64,000 nucleotides of DNA from Sulfurovum sp. (GTDB taxonomy: Bacteria > Campylobacterota > Campylobacteria > Campylobacterales > Sulfurovaceae): the NCBI GenBank assembly GCA_027068435.1, contig JAMOTA010000057.1:1-64000 (forward strand), given 5' to 3'. A model generated the notes under the pieces. It made no database searches and was not told the origin of the DNA. It was given only the letters and a program-made list of their open reading frames with translations. The position numbers and the translations under genes are program-made. Shown here piece by piece: positions 8,916 to 17,329 of the stretch. Every line of letters starts with the position of its first letter. The first letter of the stretch is position 1.

Positions 8916-10697
8916 TTATTCTGAATGAATTATAGTAGCAATATTTTTATTGGTCACTTTTTCGAGTTCACTTTTAGAAGCTTTATGAATATTTTCAAAC
9001 GTACCAAAATAGTTAATAAGTTTTTGAATAGTGGCTTTACCAATACCTTTTTTATTGAGTAGAGAAATTTGTGTATCTTCTTTTCTCTTTTTGTTTTGAT
9101 GATAAGTGATAGCATAACGATGGGCTTCATCTCTTTGTCGCTGTACCCAGTGTAAGCGTTTATCGTTTACTTTGAGTTCAAAAAGTCCATTAGAAGTATA
9201 TATCATATCTTTAGCAGCACCTTTAGCTCGGTGGGCTTTTGCATCAAGTTTCTCTTTAGCTATAGCAATGACATTAAGATTTACCTTTGCTTCTTGAAGA
9301 AGTTGTAGGGCTAAATTTAAGTTTGCTTGACCTCCATCTAGTATCCAGAGATCAGGTGCGGGTTGGGTTTTAAATTTCTCTATGCGACGTGAGAGCATCT
9401 CTCTCATCTGTCCATACTCATCTCTTGCATGTAGTGTATAACGTCTGTAAGCACTTTTGTCCCATTTGGCTTCACTCCATACAACCATTCCTCCTACTGT
9501 TGCTACACCCATGAGATGTGAGTTGTCAAAAGTCTCTATGCGGTAAGGGATAACACTAAGCTCAAAGAGGTCTGCAATTCTCTGTTCCATAAGTGTGTCA
9601 TTTTTTCTACTTAGTAACTCTTGGCAATTTTGTAGTGCAAGTGCAGTAAGTTTAGCTTTAGAACCACGTTGTGGGGTAAGTATTTCTATTTTTTTCTTAA
9701 AACGTGTGCTTAACGTTTGTGCAACTTGTTGGATGTCTTCAAATGTGTGGGCTGTAAGTATCTGTTTACTTTTTTGAGGGGTATCAATGGTATAAAACTC
9801 TAGTAATGCCTGTTTATATGCTTCATTTTCATCAAATATATGGGTATGTCTAAAGTAAGTGTGAGAAGAGGAGATGACTTTCCCTTCACGCATAAAGAGT
9901 TTGATAATAACCCCTCTCTCATCTCCATTTTGTATGGCAAAAATGTCAATGTTTGCTTGGTTTGCTAAGTCAATGTTTGAACTTAGAGTAAGCGAAGAGA
10001 TAGATACTATAGCATCTCTCATGCTTCCTGCCTCTTCATAGCGTTCTTGCATGGCAAGAGATGTCATCTTCTCTTCTAACACACTAATGAGCTTTTTACG
10101 TTTAACAATGGACTCTTTTGCTTGAGTTACTATCTTGCCATACTCTTGAGAAGTTACTTTTCCTTCACAAGGGGCTAGACATTTTTTTATCTGATAAAAG
10201 AGGCATGCTTTTTTCTCTCTTAAACATGTTTTTTTTTGCACTAATGGATAGACTTCATAGAGTGCATCTATCAATGCTCTTCCACCTGTGGGAAAAGGTC
10301 CGTAATAGCTAATCTGTTTCCCTTTTACTACTTTACGTGTTATTTCAAAACGAGGAAATGGTTGTGACTCATCTATGTAAATGTATGGGTAAGTCTTGTC
10401 ATCACGTAGTAAAATATTGTATTTTGGTTTGAGTTGTTTGATGAGTGAGTTTTCAAGTATAAGGGCATCTTCTTCTGTTTGAACCACGATGTACTCAAGT
10501 CGTACAGCCTCTTCTAGCATTTTTATAATACGTGGACTTTGTGAAAGGTTTATAGTGAATTCTGGTGTAAAACGCCAATAACTCTTTACACGGTTTTTAA
10601 GATTCTTAGCTTTACCTACATAGAGTAGTTTATCTGTTTTGTCAAAGTACTGATAGACACCTGGGATAGCAGGTAGATTTTGAATTACTGATTGCAT
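8916..10697 (-). CDS. uvrC: Excinuclease ABC subunit C
   Basis: 593 residues, normal for UvrC, which makes both incisions around a lesion in nucleotide excision repair. The N-terminal GIY-YIG nuclease (about 11-90) has GVYQYFDKTDKLLYVGKAKNLKNR split as GVYQYF and LLYVGKAKNL. A Cys-rich stretch (KKTCLREKKACLFYQIKKC), the UVR motif for UvrB binding (about 202-237) and the RNase H-like second nuclease (FDNSHLMG, LWILDGGQ) follow. A C-terminal helix-hairpin-helix pair (KKGIGKATIQKLINYFG) completes it. Its start overlaps the end of the DUF721 gene by 13 bases, so the two are co-transcribed and probably translationally coupled. Confidence 0.97.
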   Translation of the reverse strand: MQSVIQNLPAIPGVYQYFDKTDKLLYVGKAKNLKNRVKSYWRFTPEFTINLSQSPRIIKMLEEAVRLEYIVVQTEEDALILENSLIKQLKPKYNILLRDDKTYPYIYIDESQPFPRFEITRKVVKGKQISYYGPFPTGGRALIDALYEVYPLVQKKTCLREKKACLFYQIKKCLAPCEGKVTSQEYGKIVTQAKESIVKRKKLISVLEEKMTSLAMQERYEEAGSMRDAIVSISSLTLSSNIDLANQANIDIFAIQNGDERGVIIKLFMREGKVISSSHTYFRHTHIFDENEAYKQALLEFYTIDTPQKSKQILTAHTFEDIQQVAQTLSTRFKKKIEILTPQRGSKAKLTALALQNCQELLSRKNDTLMEQRIADLFELSVIPYRIETFDNSHLMGVATVGGMVVWSEAKWDKSAYRRYTLHARDEYGQMREMLSRRIEKFKTQPAPDLWILDGGQANLNLALQLLQEAKVNLNVIAIAKEKLDAKAHRAKGAAKDMIYTSNGLFELKVNDKRLHWVQRQRDEAHRYAITYHQNKKRKEDTQISLLNKKGIGKATIQKLINYFGTFENIHKASKSELEKVTNKNIATIIHSE

Positions 10698-11131
10698 TCA
10701 ATCACTTTTTGAATGGCTTCAAATTTTTCTTTTAACTCTTGGTTTTGTGTTTCTATTTTAAATTTACACGTAGCACGCTCCTGATAGTAAGGGACGGTAA
10801 TGGCACTTTTACTCTCTTTTTTTACAGGATGATACTTGCTATGAAAGACTACGATTTTATTTGCTTGCATCATTTTGCACTTTTTATCGTAAGAAGTCAG
10901 TTGTGTTAATATGCTTTTTAATAAATCTTTATTATAATTAAGCTCCATTTTAAAGCCAGGGTGTGTCACCGCAATAAAAAGTGTCTCACTTTGAATATAG
11001 ACAAAAGCGATAGCTTTTTGATATTTTGTACCTAAAAGTTTGATATATTTTTGGTAGCACTCTTGTTGTTTTAAAAATCTAAATTGAGGTTGATTGCTAA
11101 GATGAGACAAAATAGTATAGGCTTTTTTCAT
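10685..11131 (-). CDS. DUF721/DciA-like protein
   Basis: 148 residues, soluble. The pattern YIKLLGTKYQKAIAFVYIQ followed by TLFIAVTHPGFKMELNYNK resembles the DUF721 core, in which a short beta-rich segment is preceded by a helix. DUF721 includes DciA, the replicative helicase loader or operator of many bacteria that lack DnaC, but epsilonproteobacterial members are divergent, so a loader role is inference only. It overlaps uvrC by 13 bases on the same strand. Its first 30 bases also overlap the divergent lipoprotein gene at 11102-11233. Confidence 0.6.
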   Translation of the reverse strand: MKKAYTILSHLSNQPQFRFLKQQECYQKYIKLLGTKYQKAIAFVYIQSETLFIAVTHPGFKMELNYNKDLLKSILTQLTSYDKKCKMMQANKIVVFHSKYHPVKKESKSAITVPYYQERATCKFKIETQNQELKEKFEAIQKVIECNQ

Positions 11132-11233
11132 AAAGTTATTATAGCATCTCTTTGCTGTATAATATTGAGTAGTTGCGGATATAAAACAAAGCCTATGTAT
11201 GTATCTGAGACAAATAGTAGCTCTTCAAAATAG
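11102..11233 (+). CDS. lptM: Small LptM/YifL-type lipoprotein
   Basis: A 43-residue frame, too short for most gene callers. It has a positively charged start, a hydrophobic stretch (KVIIASLCCIILS) and a lipobox LSSC with Cys25, then mature CGYKTKPMYV and a Ser-rich tail. The CG-x-K-x-x-P-x-Y signature is that of LptM (YifL), the short lipoprotein that helps LptD/LptE mature at the outer membrane. The ATG lies inside the divergent DUF721 gene, and a GAGG about 12 bases upstream is a rather distant ribosome-binding site, so the exact start is uncertain. It ends 18 bases before nadB and may share its transcript. Confidence 0.7.
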   Translation: MRQNSIGFFHKVIIASLCCIILSSCGYKTKPMYVSETNSSSSK

Positions 11234-11251
11234 CATGAATAAAGGTTTAGT

Positions 11252-12706
11252 TTGAAAAAATATGATGTACTTATAATCGGTGCAGGTATCGCAGGACTTT
11301 ATGCAGCGATGCAAATTCCAAAGAGTAAAAAAGTATTAGTTGTGTGTAAAGATATTCCTTGGGAGTGTAATACCTTTTATGCCCAAGGTGGTATTACGAC
11401 AGCATTAAATGAAGAAGATATTGCTCCACATGTAGCAGATACTATGTCTGCTGGAGCGTATCATAACGATAAAGATGCGGTTGAAATACTCTCTCGTACT
11501 TCACTTGAGACTACAGCAGATATTATTAATCGTGGTATGGAGTTTGATGTAGATGATGATGGAAATATCCTTTATACCAAAGAAGCTGCACACTCTACAA
11601 AACGTATTTTACATGCAGGAGGCGATGCAACGGGTCGTCACATGCATTACTTTATGATGGTTCAAAACAGACATCATCTTCAACGAAATACTTTAGTGTA
11701 TGATTTACTCATAGAAAATGGTAGATGTTATGGGGTAAAAGCGAGTGTAAACTATCAACCTACAACTATTTTTGCAGATGATGTTATTATTGCAAGTGGT
11801 GGGATAGGTTCATTATATGAATTTAATACGAATTCACGAACAATAAGTGCCGATATTCATGGTATTTGTGTAGAGAAAGGTATAGAACTTTCAGATATGG
11901 AGTTTATGCAGTTTCACCCTACGGTTTTTGTTGATACACCTTATGCACGTAAATTGCTACTTACAGAGGCTCTTAGAGGTGAGGGTGCGCATATTATAGA
12001 TGAAGAGGGTAGAAGATTTTTATTTGATTATGATGAGCGTGGGGAGTTAGCTAGTCGTGATATTGTAGCACGTGGTATATTCTCTCATAAACGTAAAACA
12101 GGAGGTAATGTTTATCTTGATTTCTCTATGTTTGAAGAGAAGTCATTTGAACAAAGATTTCCTAACATTACACGTACTTTTAGAGATTTGGGTTACAGTT
12201 TTCCTAAAGATAAAGTCTCCATATCTCCAGCATTTCATTATGCCAATGGTGGTATCAAATGTGATACTAATGGCTGTATAGAGGGGATAGAGGGGCTATA
12301 TGTCATCGGGGAGGCAGCAAGAACAGGAGTCCATGGTGCTAACCGTTTAGCTTCTAATTCTTTGCTTGAAGGAGTGGTTTTTGCAAAAAGAGCAACAGAT
12401 CATCTTTTAGCTAAAGAACAAATAGCAATAGCTACACCTAAATTTGAGAAAGATTACGCTAATATTCTGCATAAAGAAAACGATAAAATCTATAAACATA
12501 AGTTACGTAAAATAATGTGGGAAGATATAGGTATTATCCGTACAACTAAAGGTTTGCATGAGGCTCGAAATCTTATTTATGATATGAAAAATAAAGAGAT
12601 TGGAAGATTGCTAGAGTTACGACTTAATACTGCTTCTGCTATTGTAGATGCTGCATTAGCACGTAAAGAATCACTTGGATCACACTATATTGAATCTATA
12701 AAATAA
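11252..12706 (+). CDS. nadB: L-aspartate oxidase
   Basis: 484 residues. It is an FAD enzyme that oxidises L-aspartate to iminoaspartate, the first step of de novo NAD synthesis, which NadA completes. The N-terminal Rossmann motif IIGAGIAGLYAAM (8-20) binds FAD. The succinate-dehydrogenase/fumarate-reductase family features follow: QGGITTALN, MQFHPT, LTEALRGEGA and RDIVARG. A C-terminal helical domain begins near 400. The start is TTG at 11252, chosen because AAAGG lies 6 bases upstream and the protein then begins directly with KKYDVLIIGAG. nadA is not next to it. Confidence 0.95.
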   Translation: MKKYDVLIIGAGIAGLYAAMQIPKSKKVLVVCKDIPWECNTFYAQGGITTALNEEDIAPHVADTMSAGAYHNDKDAVEILSRTSLETTADIINRGMEFDVDDDGNILYTKEAAHSTKRILHAGGDATGRHMHYFMMVQNRHHLQRNTLVYDLLIENGRCYGVKASVNYQPTTIFADDVIIASGGIGSLYEFNTNSRTISADIHGICVEKGIELSDMEFMQFHPTVFVDTPYARKLLLTEALRGEGAHIIDEEGRRFLFDYDERGELASRDIVARGIFSHKRKTGGNVYLDFSMFEEKSFEQRFPNITRTFRDLGYSFPKDKVSISPAFHYANGGIKCDTNGCIEGIEGLYVIGEAARTGVHGANRLASNSLLEGVVFAKRATDHLLAKEQIAIATPKFEKDYANILHKENDKIYKHKLRKIMWEDIGIIRTTKGLHEARNLIYDMKNKEIGRLLELRLNTASAIVDAALARKESLGSHYIESIK

Positions 12707-12756
12707 TCTTTAGATTTATAAATGATCATGGACAAAACATACTACTAGGAGAAGAG

Positions 12757-14121
12757 ATGACAGACGCAGTACAAGCTGTTGAGACAGTACAACATTTAGA
12801 TTTAACTACAACATGGGTAGGGATACTCTCCTTTGCCATATTTGTAATAGCATATTATTTTATTGCAACTGAAGATAAATACAATATTAACAAAGCAAAA
12901 CCAGCACTTTTTGCTGGAACATTTATCTTTTTACTTATTGGCGTGTATTATGCAGTTAATGGTTTAGATGGTAATCATTTGCATCATGAAATTGAGTTAC
13001 TTATTGTTGAAATAGCAGGAATCTTCTTCTTCCTATTTGTAGCAATGACCTATATTGAAGCAATGATAGATAGAAATGTTTTCTCAGCTTTACGTTATGA
13101 ATTGGTATCTAAAGGATATGACTATAAAAAACTCTTTTGGATTACAGGACTTTTAGCATTCTTTATCTCACCTATTGCAGATAACCTTACCACGGCACTT
13201 ATCCTCTCTACAGTATTGATTACTATAGATAAAGATAACAAAGCTTTTATTGTTCCTTCTGCAGTAAATATTGTAGTTGCAGCCAATGCTGGTGGTGCTT
13301 GGTCACCATTTGGAGATATTACTACCCTTATGGTATGGGTTGATGGTAAAGGGACATTTGTTGATTTCCTCTATCTTTTTCCAGCTGCTGTTTTAGGTTG
13401 GGGTGTTACAGCATTTTTATTAAGTCGTTTCATTCCCAATGGAAATCCACCATTTGCTGATGGTGAGAAGAGAGTAGAGATTTCTGCTGGTGGTAAAGTA
13501 ATTATTGGACTTTTTACTGTGACTATTGCAACTGCAGTACTTTCTCATCAATTACTTCATTTACCTGCAATGTGGGGAATGATGTTTGGTTTAGCATTAC
13601 TTAAACTTTATGTATATAAAATGAGTAAAAAGGTTAGATACGGTAGTGATGGTAAAGTATGTGAAAGAGTTAATGTATTCTCTTTTATTTCTAAAATAGA
13701 GAATGATACTTTACTATTCTTCTTTGGTATTTTAGCAGCTGTTGGTGGACTTCACTTCTTAGGTTTCCTTGAGTACTTTACAGCACTTTATGCACAGTTT
13801 GGTGCAACTACTGTAAATATAGGTGTTGGGTTCCTCTCTTCTATTGTTGATAATGTACCTGTAATGTCTGCAGTATTGAAGTCTAGCCCAGATATGGGAG
13901 CAAATGCTAATGCACAGTGGATGCTTGTAACACTTACAGCAGGGGTTGGTGGATCACTTATCTCATTTGGTTCTGCTGCTGGTGTAGGAGTGATGGGTAA
14001 ACTTCATGGTGTTTATACGTTTGCTTCACATATGAAACTTTCATGGACAGTACTTATTGGGTACTTTGTCTCTGTAGCTGTTTGGTATGTACAGTTCCAA
14101 ATATTAGGATTTGGAGCATAA
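12757..14121 (+). CDS. nhaD: NhaD-type Na+/H+ antiporter
   Basis: 454 residues with about 11-13 hydrophobic segments, in the ion-transporter superfamily. NhaD exchanges internal Na+ (or Li+) for H+, giving pH and salt tolerance in marine and halophilic bacteria. Family signatures include SPIADNLTTALILSTVL and a mirrored SSIVDNVPVMSAVL, both carrying the conserved Asp-Asn pair, plus NAGGAWSPFGDITTLMVW. An AGGAG box sits 6 bases before the ATG. The gene stands alone and is closed by a strong stem-loop. A saline habitat is consistent with it but not proven. Confidence 0.95.
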   Translation: MTDAVQAVETVQHLDLTTTWVGILSFAIFVIAYYFIATEDKYNINKAKPALFAGTFIFLLIGVYYAVNGLDGNHLHHEIELLIVEIAGIFFFLFVAMTYIEAMIDRNVFSALRYELVSKGYDYKKLFWITGLLAFFISPIADNLTTALILSTVLITIDKDNKAFIVPSAVNIVVAANAGGAWSPFGDITTLMVWVDGKGTFVDFLYLFPAAVLGWGVTAFLLSRFIPNGNPPFADGEKRVEISAGGKVIIGLFTVTIATAVLSHQLLHLPAMWGMMFGLALLKLYVYKMSKKVRYGSDGKVCERVNVFSFISKIENDTLLFFFGILAAVGGLHFLGFLEYFTALYAQFGATTVNIGVGFLSSIVDNVPVMSAVLKSSPDMGANANAQWMLVTLTAGVGGSLISFGSAAGVGVMGKLHGVYTFASHMKLSWTVLIGYFVSVAVWYVQFQILGFGA

Positions 14122-14126
14122 GTTAC

Positions 14127-14151
14127 AAAGAGGGTTAGAGATACCCTCTTT
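14127..14151. terminator. Strong stem-loop between nhaD and the convergent gene
   Basis: AAAGAGGGT (14127-14135) pairs with ACCCTCTTT (14143-14151) around a 7-base loop, followed by TAAAATTATT. It starts 5 bases after the nhaD stop and ends 8 bases before the stop of the minus-strand gene. The A-run on one side and T-run on the other suit bidirectional use. Confidence 0.8.
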
Positions 14152-14158
14152 AAAATTA

Positions 14159-14719
14159 TTAATACCTACCTCCTCTTACAGAACGAGGAGAAGCGTTACA
14201 AAAACCATAATAGCTACAATCTTCAGGCATATAATATCTTCTACTAAATAGTCCTTTTCCTCTTACTCTGTCTCTAAAACTATATTGTCTGTCGTATCGG
14301 TAAAAAACATCTTCAAAGTAGTATCCATTACGATTGAAAAACCCATAATAATACCCTTCGTTGTCATAAAAAGAAGCTCTATCATAACGGTAAGCTAAAG
14401 TCCAACCTCTTTTAGGGTATCTATATCCTCTTTGTCTGTTTTGATAGTAGTTATTGTAACCCCTATCATCGTAGTATGAACTGTTTTTATGAGTTCTCTT
14501 ATGGCTATCATTTTGAGTGTCTCTTTTTGCTTTTTTATGAGATTTGTGTTTAAACTCTTTGGCTGTTTTAAAATTTCTCTTTTGTGCTTTTTTTGAGGTA
14601 TATTTTTTATCCATATTTTTAATCTTATGGATACTCATCTCTTTTGGTTGACTCTGTGCATTGGCATAGATGCTTACTGTTAGCCAAAGTGTAAGTATGG
14701 TAATAATCATTTTTTTCAT
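14159..14719 (-). CDS. Secreted Tyr/Arg-rich protein of unknown function
   Basis: 186 residues. It has a clear signal peptide (MKKMIITILTLWLTVSIYANA) with likely cleavage after ANA. The mature part starts with a Lys/His-rich stretch (about 30-75), then becomes strikingly rich in Tyr and Arg (YDDRGYNNYYQNRQRGYRYP and similar to the end) with two cysteines in DCSYYGFCN. It should be exported and strongly basic. I recognise no family; the composition resembles low-complexity surface-binding or cell-wall-associated proteins. It is a lone gene between a terminator and the divergent haem operon. Confidence 0.7.
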   Translation of the reverse strand: MKKMIITILTLWLTVSIYANAQSQPKEMSIHKIKNMDKKYTSKKAQKRNFKTAKEFKHKSHKKAKRDTQNDSHKRTHKNSSYYDDRGYNNYYQNRQRGYRYPKRGWTLAYRYDRASFYDNEGYYYGFFNRNGYYFEDVFYRYDRQYSFRDRVRGKGLFSRRYYMPEDCSYYGFCNASPRSVRGGRY

Positions 14720-14802
14720 TTTAATCCTTTATATAAATGTTGAGAAGAGTATAAAATAAGTTTGTGTAGTTATCGTGAATTAGAAGATTAACATTCTTTT
14801 GC

Positions 14803-14808
14803 TATAAT
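14803..14808 (+). promoter_or_regulatory. Candidate -10 box for the haem/proS operon
   Basis: A perfect TATAAT lies 35 bases upstream of the first ATG of the operon, in the only non-coding stretch before it and preceded by a T-rich run. Epsilonproteobacterial sigma-70 promoters typically show a good -10 box and a weak -35 region, which fits. No experimental evidence. Confidence 0.4.
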
Positions 14809-14842
14809 AATTCTCTTAAAATAATAAACTAGGAATTATAAA

Positions 14843-15118
14843 ATGAATATATTTGATGATGAAGATGATGCATTTGTAGGTACCCCACAATCTAACTATT
14901 TTGCTATTGCTAAAGCAGCAAATCAAAATATTGTAGAGATGGAAATAGAGAAGATGTTTAGACGTTTTGCTATAGCAGAGAAAATGTTAGAAGAGAGAGG
15001 GCTTGAAGATGAGCATGAGAAGCTTATTAGAGCTTTAGTGATAGATGAAGAGGTAAATGGAAGAGTTGAATCTCTTTTTATAGAGCTTGTAGGTAATATC
15101 GTTACTCAGTGTGAATAG
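14843..15118 (+). CDS. DUF2018 (HP0242-like) small helical protein
   Basis: 91 residues, acidic and helical, beginning MNIFDDEDDAFVGTP and ending IELVGNIVTQ. It matches the DUF2018 family, whose H. pylori member HP0242 forms a knotted dimer of unknown role. As in H. pylori, it lies next to the polyprenyl synthase, hemA and proS genes, and that shared order supports the assignment. The following gene starts 8 bases before its stop, so translation is probably coupled. Confidence 0.8.
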   Translation: MNIFDDEDDAFVGTPQSNYFAIAKAANQNIVEMEIEKMFRRFAIAEKMLEERGLEDEHEKLIRALVIDEEVNGRVESLFIELVGNIVTQCE

Positions 15119-16022
15119 GAAAGAGATGTTAAGTGCCGTTGAAAGAAAAATAGAACAGTTTGTAAGTGATCTTGATGATAAAGAAGTGTCAAAGCTTTAT
15201 GCTAGACTTCCTCATGGAAAAAGGCTGAGAGCAAAGCTTATTTTAAAAATAGCAGGAAATAGACTTCCTGTAGTGAAAACTGCTGCTATAGTTGAGATGA
15301 TACATGCTGCTAGTCTTCTACATGATGATGTCATAGATGATGCTGAAACACGTAGGAATAAGCCTTCTATTAACGCACTTTACGGAAATAAAACAGCCAT
15401 TATGTTAGGGGACATCCTCTACTCTAAAGGCTTTTTAGAGTTAAACAATATTAGTCCAGAAGTATCAAAAATAGTCTCCAATGCAGTTGTACAACTTAGT
15501 CTTGGTGAACTTAAAGATGTTTCACTCTCCAAAGCGTTTAACTTAAACAAAGATATTTACCTTAAAATGATTTATCAAAAGACTGCATCACTCATGGAAG
15601 CAGCAGCAGGAGCAGCAGCACTTCTTGCAGGTAAAGATAAAGTATCTTATATGACTTATGGTAGAAATTTAGGTATTGCTTTTCAAATGATAGATGATAT
15701 TTTAGATATTACAATGGATGCTAAAACTTTAGGTAAACCAGCTCTTCATGACTTTGAAGAGGGAAAGACAACTCTGCCTTACATTTATCTCCACGAAAAA
15801 CTCAATAAAGATGAACAACAAAAACTCCATGCTTTGCATAGTAAAAGACTTTCAGAAGATGAAGCTTTATGGATAAAAACAAAAATGGTTGAACATGGTG
15901 TGATAGAGAAGAGTTATACTGAAGCAAAAATCTTAGTAGAAGAGGCTATCTATTTAATGAATAGTAGAGGTGAAGATGCCTTAACATCTATTGCAATGGC
16001 AATGATAGAGAGAGAGTTTTAA
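15111..16022 (+). CDS. ispB: Long-chain trans-polyprenyl diphosphate synthase
   Basis: 303 residues. It condenses isopentenyl diphosphate onto an allylic diphosphate to make the quinone side chain. The first Asp-rich motif is HDDVIDDAETRR and the second is MIDDILD, with GKPALHDFEEGKTTLP nearby. The residue five before the first motif is Ala (ASLLHDD), not the bulky aromatic of farnesyl synthases, so a long product such as octaprenyl is likely. The start is GTG at 15111, overlapping the DUF2018 gene by 8 bases. The stop overlaps the hemA start. Confidence 0.9.
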   Translation: MNRKEMLSAVERKIEQFVSDLDDKEVSKLYARLPHGKRLRAKLILKIAGNRLPVVKTAAIVEMIHAASLLHDDVIDDAETRRNKPSINALYGNKTAIMLGDILYSKGFLELNNISPEVSKIVSNAVVQLSLGELKDVSLSKAFNLNKDIYLKMIYQKTASLMEAAAGAAALLAGKDKVSYMTYGRNLGIAFQMIDDILDITMDAKTLGKPALHDFEEGKTTLPYIYLHEKLNKDEQQKLHALHSKRLSEDEALWIKTKMVEHGVIEKSYTEAKILVEEAIYLMNSRGEDALTSIAMAMIEREF

Positions 16023-17329
16023 TGTATTATCAAGTCGTAAGTTTTTCTCATAAAAATTGTAAACAAGAGATAAGAGAGAAGTTAGCATTTTCTAATGATG
16101 AAGAGAAAAGAGAGATGCTTGACCAACTCACAACGTTTGAGTTTATCTCAGAAGCATTTATTGTATCTACTTGTAACCGTGTCGAGATAGTTTTAGCTAC
16201 TAGTGATAACTTTTCAAGCTATCATGCAGTCTTAGGACTTATGAGTCAAAGAGGTAACCTAAATTTTTACGAGTTAAAAACATCAGCAAAATTGTATGAT
16301 GATGAAGAGGCTGTAGAGCATATTTTCTCTGTGGTAGCTTCGTTAGACTCTTTAGTAATTGGTGAGTCACAAATCACAGGTCAAGTTAAAGAAGCATTTA
16401 AATTTTCTCATGCCAATAAAACAGCAGGAAGAAAGCTTAACCGAGTTATCTCTTACGCGGTTAAATGTGCTGCTGAGGTGCGTAATGTAACTAATATCTC
16501 TCAAAACCCTATCTCTATAGCGTCTGTAGCAGTTGCCCAAGCACATAAGCTTTTGGGTGCAAATATACAAGGTATGAAAGGGATAGTCGTTGGAGCTGGC
16601 GACATGGGTGTGTTGGCTGCAAAGCATTTACTAAGAGTAGGGTGTGATGTTGTATTTATAGGGCGTGACCTTAAAAAAGTACAAGCTGTTGCAGAGAGCT
16701 TGGGTGAAAATGTTGAAGCTGACACAATAGAGAATCTTCCTAAATACTTAAACCGATATAGATTGTTATTTTCTGCTACTTCTGCAAAAGATGTAGTAAT
16801 AAATAGAGATATGATAGAGAATGAAACCTTGCCTAGGCATTGGTTCGATATGGCAATCCCCCGTGATATAGAAGATATGGATTTAGAGAAGTTACAACTT
16901 TTTCGTATAGATGATTTACGTAGTATCTCTAACGATAACCATGCATTGCGTGAAGAACAAGCAGTAAGAGCCATAGAGATAGTGAGTAAATATAAAGATG
17001 AATTTTATGCATGGCTTAGAGCATTATCTATAGAGCCAGTGATTAAGCAGATGAGAGAGCATGTTGCAGAAGCAATAGATAAAGAGATGCAAAGAGCTAT
17101 TAAAAAAGGTTTTTTACCTTCTGAACATGAAACAAATATGAGAAAAATGGCAGAGCAGATGTTTAACCGTTTTTTGCATGACCCTACACAAAATCTTAGA
17201 CACTCTTCAGTGGAAAAGAAAAATGCTAACTGCATAGAGGCTGTAAAAAAGATGTTCAATATAGATACAGAAAATATAGATTTTAAGCAATATAAAAATG
17301 ACCACCATACTAAAGGATACAGTGCATGA
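16022..17329 (+). CDS. hemA: Glutamyl-tRNA reductase
   Basis: 435 residues. It reduces Glu-tRNA to glutamate-1-semialdehyde with NADPH, the committed step of the C5 haem pathway. The catalytic Cys51 is in [21 protein letters not shown] marks the catalytic domain, [14 protein letters not shown] the NADPH-binding Rossmann domain, and a helical dimerisation domain follows from about 325. The start shares its first base with the stop of ispB, and the stop overlaps the proS ATG (ATGA). hemC lies three genes downstream in the same operon. Confidence 0.97.
   Translation: MYYQVVSFSHKNCKQEIREKLAFSNDEEKREMLDQLTTFEFISEAFIVSTCNRVEIVLATSDNFSSYHAVLGLMSQRGNLNFYELKTSAKLYDDEEAVEHIFSVVASLDSLVIGESQITGQVKEAFKFSHANKTAGRKLNRVISYAVKCAAEVRNVTNISQNPISIASVAVAQAHKLLGANIQGMKGIVVGAGDMGVLAAKHLLRVGCDVVFIGRDLKKVQAVAESLGENVEADTIENLPKYLNRYRLLFSATSAKDVVINRDMIENETLPRHWFDMAIPRDIEDMDLEKLQLFRIDDLRSISNDNHALREEQAVRAIEIVSKYKDEFYAWLRALSIEPVIKQMREHVAEAIDKEMQRAIKKGFLPSEHETNMRKMAEQMFNRFLHDPTQNLRHSSVEKKNANCIEAVKKMFNIDTENIDFKQYKNDHHTKGYSA

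Noticed and set aside
16501-16974. Minus-strand open frame of 157 codons inside hemA
   Set aside because: It is antisense to the NADPH-binding part of glutamyl-tRNA reductase, with no motif and no ribosome-binding site of note.
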